A stretch of 33,950 nt of DNA, taken from the NCBI RefSeq assembly GCF_013911645.1, contig NZ_JACESV010000009.1, positions 1 through 33,950 of the forward strand, read 5' to 3'. The notes under the pieces are model-generated. The model had not been told where the DNA came from. It did no database searches and saw nothing but the letters and a program-made list of their open reading frames with translations. Positions 24,541 to 32,900 of this stretch are shown here, in pieces; the stretch's first letter is position 1; every line of letters starts with the position of its first letter. Source of the stretch: Allomuricauda sp. Lineage in GTDB: Bacteria > Bacteroidota > Bacteroidia > Flavobacteriales > Flavobacteriaceae. Both the position numbers and the translations under genes were made by a program.

Positions 24541-25122
24541 CTACTCCGCTTTTGAATAGCTGGTCAATTCATTGGTATATAGACCATAACCATCATCATT
24601 GATATGCTTTATGTATGTTTTCAATTCTGGGGAATACCACCAAATATCGGTCATCTCTCCCTTAAAACCTCGAGAGTTTGTTACAATTCCCTTGTATTCG
24701 ATTTTGTAGGCCATGAATTTTCCCGCTTCCACATGCATTTCTTCAAAGGAAACCACTTCAACATTTTGACTGGTCTTTCCTTTAGTACCTTCATTATTTT
24801 CCCATTCGGCCTCATATTTCCACTTTTTACCAACCTGCAAAGGCCAATTTCGGAAGGGCGTACTGCTCTGGTTTTTATTTGGTGCAATTGGAATTTCGAG
24901 GGTATCGGCCCCATTCCATAACCCCAAAGTTCCATTGTATTTGACAACTTCTTGAATATCCTCTCCTTCTGCCCGAACTTCCCCTTCCACTTTGCGTTCC
25001 CATTTCCAAGTCCATTTTTCACCAATTTGGTAATCCTTTACAATGGGTTCATTGGTTTTTGTTGATGCACAACTGGCTAACATCAATGCCAATGTTAGGC
25101 TTATCATTACCCTTTTTCTCAT
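24541..25122 (-). CDS. Hypothetical lipoprotein
   Basis: This 193-residue protein has a lipoprotein signal (LASC lipobox, C18). The mature part is rich in tryptophan and lysine with a repeated theme of GxxWxWxWE and GKKWKYEAEW, suggesting an antiparallel beta fold. I do not recognise a named family. It lies 41 nt upstream of the LytS-type kinase on the same strand, and may be the first gene of the lipoprotein-kinase-regulator-hydrolase set, perhaps as an accessory sensing protein. That link rests on gene order only. Confidence 0.8.
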   Translation of the reverse strand: MRKRVMISLTLALMLASCASTKTNEPIVKDYQIGEKWTWKWERKVEGEVRAEGEDIQEVVKYNGTLGLWNGADTLEIPIAPNKNQSSTPFRNWPLQVGKKWKYEAEWENNEGTKGKTSQNVEVVSFEEMHVEAGKFMAYKIEYKGIVTNSRGFKGEMTDIWWYSPELKTYIKHINDDGYGLYTNELTSYSKAE

Positions 25123-25570
25123 TTCTCTGTATTTAAGATTGATACCTATTTTTATGTTTCATCGCTATGATGAACAATCAGGATACAAAGCAATAAAAAG
25201 GGTGCCGTCCAGCCTAGTAAAAGTACATGAGCGCAGTTTTAAGGGTTTAAATGTTAGAAAAGACCTAACTACCCAGAAACTATGGTGATGTAGCCTTCCC
25301 TAAAAAAGGAAAGGCTACATTTTCAGGGAAGGCTACACGACATTTTCTGGACGCTCTCAAAACTTTTTTCAAAACGCCCTGTAAAATCTGTTTGTCGAGA
25401 CTAAGGTGGATACGCCAGACATAGTATACCATACTGGCCGGATAAAATTGAGCACCCTCGGGACTAACACAAAAACTTGATTTTCAAACCACTAAATCCA
25501 AATAATGGATGGTTAAAATCTTCCGCCTTTGTGGTCTACACTACCCAGTACATTCAATTTTGACAAGTAA
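25123..25570. other. Intergenic gap, 448 bp
   Basis: No coding sequence is supported here. The notable feature is the three-armed repeat at 25289-25337. The gap separates the lipoprotein gene start from the end of the broken ATPase gene, so it should hold the promoter of the lipoprotein operon, but I found no clear TAnnTTTG box. Confidence 0.5.
25289..25337. repeat. Three-armed repeat TGTAGCCTTCCCT
   Basis: TGTAGCCTTCCCT (25289-25301) is the perfect reverse complement of AGGGAAGGCTACA (25325-25337). A third, inverted copy with one change (AGGAAAGGCTACA, 25307-25319) lies between them. The first arm can pair with either of the other two, so two alternative hairpins are possible. Confidence 0.7.
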
Positions 25571-26765
25571 CTAATATAAAAACCCGAAAAGCCAAAGCGG
25601 TATTTTGTTTTGGGAGCCATACAATATATTATCAGCCACGACATAAGAGTTCGCCACTGTCTTTATCTGTTTATGGCCTTTCCCTTTGCCCCCAATCTCA
25701 AAGGTGAATTGACCATCAACCAAAAAGTCGCCTAAATCGGTATACCCAAGCGAATGCCGATAGCTTAATTGATTGGAGAAAAAAGTTTCCCTAAGATTCC
25801 CTATGTTAGCATTATTCCATGCCAGTAAAAAGATTAAGTTAGTATTGTCCAGATAAACCTTGGAAGGTTTCTGGAGCTTGCTGATACCATGGGCGTCTTT
25901 ATAAAGGTTATGGGTCAGTCCGATTTCATCCAAATAATTTAGATAGGACAATAAGGTTGCCCTATTAATGCCGATCTTATCGCTCAACTTGCTTACATTC
26001 GGAACAAATGGAACGGATTCGGCTATGATCACCAAAAGCTGTTTCACCTTGGTCACATAGGCCATATCCACGTTTCGCAATAATGGCAGTTCAATTTCCA
26101 GAATCATGTTCACTACTTCCCCAATGCGCATTTCGTTAAGGTCGAGCCCTTCCCTATAAAAGGGATAATATCCATGTTTAAGGTAGCTATCAAAATATTG
26201 AAATGGCTTTATCTTGTCATTGATTTGTTGAGTCTCTTCAATATGGTTTTCCAAGATTTGATCAAGGGACAATGGTTTAAGGAGAGTTCCCGATTCCACC
26301 CCGATATATTCCCGGAAAGAAAAACCTTGCATGGTATAAACCACGGCTCTTCGGCTTAAATCGGCACGAGCATTCAATATTTCAAGAAGTGAAGGTCCCG
26401 TAAAAACGATTTTTAGGTTTGGGTAACTATCATATATATTCTTTAGTTCCTGTGCCCACCCGAAATATTTGTGCACCTCATCCAAAAAAAGATATTCCCC
26501 CCTGACGTTCAAAATCGCGGACCAATTCGATAAGGGAATGGTGATTGAACCAAATGTCATCCAAGCTCACATATAGTGCCTGTCCAAGGGAGCTGCTTAG
26601 GTTCAACTTGATATATTGTAGCAAAAGTGTGGTCTTTCCAATACCTCTTGCTCCTTTTATACCAATCAGCCTCGCTTCCCAATGAATCTCATCCATAATC
26701 GACCTAACGAAATCGGTGGAAGTATGTTTTAACTTTTGCTGAAATTGCTCAAATAAAAAATCCAT
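25571..26765 (-). pseudogene. AAA+ ATPase with DUF4143-type C-terminus, frameshifted
   Basis: Two overlapping minus-strand frames join into one ATPase of about 400 residues. The first (from ATG 26765, MDFLFEQFQQKLK) has Walker A IGIKGARGIGKTTLLLQ. The second has Walker B EYLFLDEVHK, a sensor region (IVFTGPSLLEI) and the helical DUF4143-like C-terminal half (VSKLSDKIGINRATLLSYLNYL). The frame breaks at a run of six G (C6 at 26497-26502 on the plus strand). Five G would restore the frame exactly between ERQG and EYLFLDEV. The family (COG1373) is very frequent in Bacteroidota genomes and of unclear role. The break may be a true mutation, slippage at the G-run, or a sequencing error. Confidence 0.85.
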
Positions 26766-26789
26766 TTTGTTTACTTTAACAAACAAAAT
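26764..26789. repeat. 9-bp inverted repeat over the ATPase start codon
   Basis: ATTTTGTTT (26764-26772) and AAACAAAAT (26781-26789) are perfect inverted arms around an 8-nt spacer. The left arm covers two bases of the ATG at 26763-26765. It is placed so that a bound protein would block initiation, hence a possible operator. AT-rich chance palindromes are a risk. Confidence 0.5.
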
Positions 26790-27309
26790 CAGTTAATTCT
26801 TGTACACCGCAATAAACAAAAAGGATTAAATTGGTTAGCCATGCGAAATTACATCTGAATTCCTTCAGGAACTTTAAACTATCCATATCATATCCACAAA
26901 GGGTTGGGACAGAGGTCGGAAACCATGTCATCACAGGATTTGAGATGGTTTGATTTGGGAACATTTTTTTATAAGTTGGTTAAGGGAACAACATAGGATG
27001 TTTAATTCAAGTACTTTTAAAAAACATTTTTTTCTATTGAACTTTTTAAATCAATAGTTTTCACTTATTTGTTTTATTTTCTTACATAATATTTTGTTGG
27101 ATTTTATGTTATCAACCTATATTCATCCCAGATGCACAAAAATATGTATCCCCCTTATTTTTTGTGTATCCAAGTCAGGTATGTAATGGGGGAAATAAAA
27201 TTTTTAAAACAGAAAAAATGAGACAACCCAACGTATGGCCAGTGGATGGAGAAATTTGGGGAAATTTACAGTTGGTTAAGGTTGTTCTGTATTTTGGAAT
27301 ACCGAAAAA
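26790..27309. other. AT-rich intergenic gap, 520 bp
   Basis: The gap lies between the divergent ATPase and histidine kinase genes. I see no gene that can be supported. The stretch 27000-27200 is very AT-rich. CCCCC near 27150 and GGGGG near 27189 are separated by about 35 nt but are not flanked by further pairing. A kinase promoter must lie here, but no clear consensus was found. Confidence 0.5.
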
Positions 27310-28665
27310 ATGATGATGACACTTTGGAACGCCTACAAGAGAAAAATCAACCACAATTGCAACCCCGCCTCTGCAGAGACTGGAGAGACCGTAAGCTATT
27401 GGAGAAATACGCTATTTTCAACCACAATGATGTTTTTATTGCCTCTTTGTTTAATTGCGTTGCTTCCGTCACTGCTTTTGATTACGTATGAAAACAAAGA
27501 GTTCATAACACTTTTGCATTTTACGACTATTGGTGTCATGTGCTTCATCGCATTTGCACCTAGGGTTAAAATAACGACGAGAAAGCTGATTTTCTCATTC
27601 ACTGTATTTGTTTTTGCCACCATTCTAAATATTTTCACTTCTCCTTCTTCTGGTTCTGTTTTGGTCTACTTTTTGGCAGCATGTATCTACTCCATTATTA
27701 TTTTCGATAACAAATATGCATTTTGGTGGAGTCATATTGTGCTGTTCATCTCTGTCTTGTTTGGATTTGCCATACACTTCAAGTTAACAGACTTTAGCCA
27801 CAATGTTGATATGAGCTCTGTTAATGAATGGGTTGCGGTTAGTGCCAATCTTGTCTTTCTCTGTTATCTTTCATCAGCTCTAATCCCCAAAATATTTGGT
27901 GGGATCGAAAACCATATACAAGAACAGATCAGGTTGAAAAGTGAACTTGAAAAAAGCAAAATCGCTTTGCAGACCAAAAATGAAGAACTTGCGCAGTACG
28001 CATATGTTGCTTCTCACGACCTGCAGGAACCCTTGAGAATGGTCAGCAGTTTTATGGAAAAACTGAAACTGAAACATGCTGATAAACTGGACGATAAAGG
28101 ACTCCAATACATTCATTATGCTACAGACGGTGCCCATCGAATGAAGCAAATCATTCTTGACCTGCAGCTCCATTCTGAAGTAGACAGGCCCACAGAGCTG
28201 AAAGAATCCGTGGACCTGAATGAAATCGTTTCAGAGTTTTTACTGTTAAGAAGAGATTTGATCAACGAAAAAAAGGCGGTCGTCAATTATGATAAACTGC
28301 CTGAATTGGAAACCTACAAAGCTCCTGTCGCCCAACTATTTCATAGTTTATTGGACAACGCCTTAAAATATACAAGGGAGAATGTGCCCCCTGTAATTAC
28401 CATTGAAGCTGTAAATAAAGGAGAGTTATGGAAATTCGCCATAAAAGACAACGGTATAGGGATTGATGAAAGGTTCTTCGACAAAGTGTTCGTTATTTTC
28501 CAAAGGTTACATAATAGAAATGGGGATGACGGTACCGGTATTGGCTTATCGATTGCCAAAAGGGCGGTAGGTTTTTTGGGGGGAGAAATATGGATAGAGT
28601 CCAAACCGGAAGTAGGTTCTACCTTTCATTTCACAATTTCAACCACAATAAATCATAATGTTTGA
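27310..28665 (+). CDS. Membrane sensor histidine kinase
   Basis: This 451-residue kinase has about six hydrophobic segments between residues 35 and 200, a coiled-coil linker (LKSELEKSKIALQTKNEELAQ, in part), a HisKA domain with the phosphorylated H236 in YVASHDLQEP, and a HATPase domain with LLDNALKYT, IKDNGIGID and GTGIGLSIAKR. The DLQEP motif is of the phytochrome-like kinase group. No response regulator gene is adjacent, so it is an orphan kinase. Three adjacent ATGs at 27310-27318 could serve as start; a longer N-terminus is not supported. Confidence 0.93.
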   Translation: MMMTLWNAYKRKINHNCNPASAETGETVSYWRNTLFSTTMMFLLPLCLIALLPSLLLITYENKEFITLLHFTTIGVMCFIAFAPRVKITTRKLIFSFTVFVFATILNIFTSPSSGSVLVYFLAACIYSIIIFDNKYAFWWSHIVLFISVLFGFAIHFKLTDFSHNVDMSSVNEWVAVSANLVFLCYLSSALIPKIFGGIENHIQEQIRLKSELEKSKIALQTKNEELAQYAYVASHDLQEPLRMVSSFMEKLKLKHADKLDDKGLQYIHYATDGAHRMKQIILDLQLHSEVDRPTELKESVDLNEIVSEFLLLRRDLINEKKAVVNYDKLPELETYKAPVAQLFHSLLDNALKYTRENVPPVITIEAVNKGELWKFAIKDNGIGIDERFFDKVFVIFQRLHNRNGDDGTGIGLSIAKRAVGFLGGEIWIESKPEVGSTFHFTISTTINHNV

Positions 28666-29341
28666 CAAAAAATTTAAAACCGGGTCAGTGTAGCCAAAAA
28701 TGGCCGAACCATTTATAGTATAAAATTACTGTTGCACAAAAAGCGTTTCGGGGGAGTCTTTGGCCATGAGACCGGAGACACTTTCCATGTTAATGAAAGA
28801 AAAGTTGTAGGCCAAGAATTATGTATTATTAACCTTTTGTGTTATATTAAAAAAGAATTTCAGAGGTATGGATATTATCCTAAATCCGGTTTTCTTCAAC
28901 ATAGAATAATCCCTTTCCCTTCTTTAGACTACTTTTTCTGACTCATAATCCACTACATTCTTGTAAGAAAAAGACACTAAATTGATATTTATCAATTTCC
29001 CATACGATTTCTTAAAATAAGATTATATAACCCCCGTTTCTTAGGTGAAGAATAAGAAAAATTGTACAATTTATATATGTTTGACTGTAAGAAAATAGTC
29101 AATTCATTGCACCGAAAAAAGAAACGATTTAAACAGTTCCCACTTATGAGATAAATCTACTAAACACTACACAGAACAATTTTTCCAGTTTTTACTGATG
29201 TCCCTTGCATCATAACGGATTTTGGGACGTCCCTAAAATTGCCACTATTCAGGAGGCATGGCCTAGCTATGTCCATTCTTTCCTGGATTTGGAATCAAAA
29301 ACCCAATTAAAATTTAAACGTAAAACCAAAATTATTAACCA
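28666..29341. other. Intergenic gap, 676 bp
   Basis: No gene is supported. A 69-codon open frame at 28732-28941 has no recognisable features. GCCA-AAAA-TGGC near 28690 and the palindrome at 29219-29239 are the only ordered elements I see. The right part should hold the promoter for the DUF4347-like gene. Confidence 0.5.
29219..29239. repeat. Palindrome upstream of the DUF4347-like gene
   Basis: ATTTTGGGAC is followed directly by GTCCCTAAAAT, its reverse complement apart from one extra base. The 10-bp core GGGACGTCCC is a perfect palindrome. It lies about 100 nt upstream of the DUF4347-like gene and could be an operator. Confidence 0.5.
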
Positions 29342-29890
29342 ATGAGAAATTTTATGTACAGGAAAATTTTACCAATCTTTTTTTTCCTATTCGCTTTTTT
29401 AACTACCGGAGCTATAGCCCAGTCAGATGATGTGGTGATTATAGATTCTAAGTATTCACAAAGACAGGAGATACTCGATAGCCTGCCTGCTGGTACCACA
29501 GTTATTGAGATTAAGGCAATAAGCAACCCTTGGAAATCCATCCGTGAATATTTGGAGCAAAATCGTTCCAAACAAGTGGTTCATTTGTTTGCAAACACAA
29601 ATTACAACGCAGTGAAACTAGGGGGCAAAACCTATGACATAAATGCTGTCGACCAAGAGTTTGAATTTTCCATGCTCGAAGGACTCTATCAAGGAAGCCA
29701 TATCCAACTTTTGATTTACGACTGCAACCTCGGTTCTAATCCGGAAGGGATGGCGCTTCTTAAAAAGATCAGCGACAAATCATATTTCAACATTGCGGTG
29801 CCCACCAATTGCAGTTCCGTTTTTGGAGCCGAGTTGGTATTTGATCATACCACAATGGACCAACCCATAAGCAATTCAATATTTCAATAG
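29342..29890 (+). CDS. Stand-alone secreted DUF4347-like protein
   Basis: This 182-residue protein has an N-terminal signal peptide ending near residue 27 (hydrophobic core LPIFFFLFAFL, then AIAQ). The rest resembles the DUF4347 domain: VVIIDSKYSQRQEILDSLPAGTTV at the start, KQVVHLFANTNYNAVKLGG in the middle and LLIYDCNLGSNPEGMALLKKI near the C-terminus, where the family has a YGCD(V/L)A-type motif. DUF4347 usually sits at the N-terminus of very large surface proteins with cadherin-like or VCBS repeats. Here it is a separate protein, 11 nt ahead of such a gene on the same strand, so a shared role is very likely. The match was made by eye. Confidence 0.78.
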   Translation: MRNFMYRKILPIFFFLFAFLTTGAIAQSDDVVIIDSKYSQRQEILDSLPAGTTVIEIKAISNPWKSIREYLEQNRSKQVVHLFANTNYNAVKLGGKTYDINAVDQEFEFSMLEGLYQGSHIQLLIYDCNLGSNPEGMALLKKISDKSYFNIAVPTNCSSVFGAELVFDHTTMDQPISNSIFQ

Positions 29891-29901
29891 ATAGACCGAC
29901 C

Positions 29902-32900
29902 ATGAAACAGATCTCAACAAACGTATTTACATTTTTGCTGCTGTTCCTATTGCATGGGACAGCAAAGGCCCAAACGGTGGATATGACCGTGCAGCAGGGG
30001 CCCAATGTGGATGTTATGGTGACCGTGGGTGCGGCCAACCAAGACCTTTCCACCTTTGAACAAGACCTTGAACAGGCCATGCACCTCAAAGGTATCCCTT
30101 TGGGAAAACTTAGGGTAGAGGCTTTTCAAAGAAGTTCCATCTCTTCCGATCAAGCTGATGCCAGCGATATTTTCAACAGTTGGAACAAAATGAACTTCAA
30201 TGGAACCGAACCCCCGGTGCACAATTCCTATTCTGGGGATTATTTCTCCTTTGACTCCGGCACCAATCAAATATTGGCTGATTTTGTGAACCGGTACAAT
30301 GGTTATGGCTATGCCATGTACGACCCCACTGGGGATGTATCTGACGGAACCATTTCGGCCACCTTCGGACTTTCCGGCGCACCTTACACACATGCCGAAG
30401 TAGGTTTTATTTTCCGAAAGAAGGACAACCAGAATTTCTATGCCTACATCATTGACAACCATACGGCCTGTGGAAACCTGATGAACTATGCAAACGGTGA
30501 TGGATTCCCCGCAGAGGCCATTTTGAAGCGGGAGAACGGTGTCACCACCATTTTGGCCGTGAACACCAATAGCGGAAGGGCCGGAACCGCACCTTATGGC
30601 TGGGACGGCAATAGAGCCGATATGTTCGGGGCTTTTTACAATGGCCAGAGCATTGACTTTAAAATTGAAATGAGCGGCGATAATATCAAGATCTCCCGAA
30701 GAGGTGGGGGCGGAAACGCCGGAACCGATTGGATACAATCGTTTGACATTACCGATACCTCATTTCCTTCGGGAAGTTATGGGTTCTATGTTCATGAACA
30801 GCAAAATGCCTATTTCAAAGACATCGAGATCGAAAAATTGGAGCTCCGTGCATTCAAGGATGTGTTGAGGGAGCCACAGTGGCGAAACAGTGCCCTTAGG
30901 TTCAACGTCAACCTTGACGACATTGAGGTAGCTGACTTTGATGTGGATACCGACCTCTCCGAAATTTTGATGCGGACCATCAACGAAGATATCCACTACA
31001 TAGGTTGGGGTACCAATGCCAATGAGGCGCAATTTGAACGTTTTATAGCCCAGAACAATAATCAGGGAACCTTCATCAACAGGGACAGCGGCTCCTGGTC
31101 CTCATGGATTGACGATATGGCCCAGTACATCTATGAGCAATATCAGTTTGGTACCGTGACGGCAGGTGAATTCTTCATCGCGGGCACCTCTGTGGAGATC
31201 GATGTAGATCCGGCCCAGCTGAAAAACAATACGGCCAATGCAAGCTATCCCAGCGGAAGGTGGAACATCACCCATGATGAGACCTATTTTGACAACAACA
31301 CTGGAAAAGTCTCATGGGATGGGCTTTATTTGGAAGATGTGCCCGAGTTTTATGAAAAAACGGGAAAATACTCCTTCACTTTTGAAGACCTGCCCACAGC
31401 ACCCACTACCCTTTACTTTCACCGGAAGCCCGTGGCCAGTTTTACCTATAGTGGCGACACAGGATTCATAAACGATACCTCTTATGATCTGGACGGTGGT
31501 GCAAACAACGGTATTGCCCAATCCGAATGGAAATGGAAATCGGTTGACGCTACCTCGACCAACGATTGGAACACAGGGATGTTTGACAAAAATGCCGTTC
31601 CCGAAGGCCAATATCTGGTCATGCTAAAAGTACAGGACCACCAAGGAACCTGGAGCAAGCCATCCAGTATCTACGTGGAAAAAACCTCTGCTTCAGGCGG
31701 AGCTGAAGACCTGCCCATTGCGCAGTTCAACATCCTTCCGGACATGATCAACACCTACACCGGGAACATGACCATTGCCATTGAGGACAACTCCGTAGAC
31801 CCCTATGGAAGAACACTGTCCACACAGGAATGGATTGTCACCCAGCGTGTTTATGATTCAGAGGGCAATCCAAGCGACACGGAAATTTACAATGCGGGCA
31901 CGCCCATGACCGATTTTTCGACCTATAACAATGTATCTGCGGATTATATCATCAGTCTAAGGACACAGACCAATTCAGGCGTGTGGTCGCTTCCTTTCTA
32001 CCGCACATTGACCATTGTTGACGACAATGCCCAGCCAACGGTAACAGCTGACCCATCCAATGGAAATTTGGATACAGATACCGACATTCAATTGGTATTT
32101 CAGGATGAAAACGGTGGCAGTGGTTTTGATGTACAACGTTTTGCCAAGGCACAAAGTGCCACACCGCCCGCATCAGACAATGCCGCATGGACCTCATGGA
32201 GCAACAGTCAGTCCAAGACGACCTCATTCTCTTCTGGCGGATCGGGCTGGTACATCCATGCAGAGGTAAAGGACAACGCGGGCAATATAGGAACAGCCAG
32301 TTTTGGACCCTACGATGTTACCTTGGTGGTGAATGCCGATGATGATCTTGCCATTTTGGACGAGGATACCACATCCAATCCCATAGATGTACTCTTCAAT
32401 GATGTGTACGACACAGCATTAACCCCTACGGTCACCATTACCGTGCAAGGAACAAAGGGGAATGCCGTAGTGAACGGTAGCAACCAGGTGGTCTATACTC
32501 CAAATGCGAACGAAAGTGGAACGGACACTGTCACTTACGAACTGGACGACCAGGGTCAAAAAGTAACGGCCCAAATTACCCTGTCCATTTTGCCAAAAGA
32601 CGATTTGCCCGTTGCCAATACCGACAATTTCAACCTTGATGAAAATGGTACCCTATACGAGGATGTCTCTACTAACGATATCGAAATTGACGGTGATGAC
32701 TTGTTATACCACCTTATCGATGGACCTTCACATGCCGAGTCGTTCACGTTCAATCAAGATGGAACCTTCTCTTACGAACATGATGGCAGTGAATCCGGCA
32801 CAGACAGCTTTACCTACAATTTTGAGGATGCCGTGTCCTTCTCGGAAACCGTGACCGTAACCTTGATCATCGACAACGTGAACGATGCACCTGAAGGTGG

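Noticed and set aside
27165..27190. Possible second attachment site (AGTCAGGT matching the tRNA-Lys 3' end)
   Set aside because: Only eight bases match, which is expected by chance in a window of this size.
27140..27200. CCCCC and GGGGG runs as a terminator stem
   Set aside because: They are about 35 nt apart and the flanking bases do not pair.
27246..27491. 81-codon frame overlapping the start of the histidine kinase gene
   Set aside because: Most of it overlaps the kinase frame; it lacks features and would hide the real start.
28732..28941. 69-codon open frame after the histidine kinase gene
   Set aside because: No known motif, no signal or membrane segment, a TTG start and no promoter; chance frame or old remnant.
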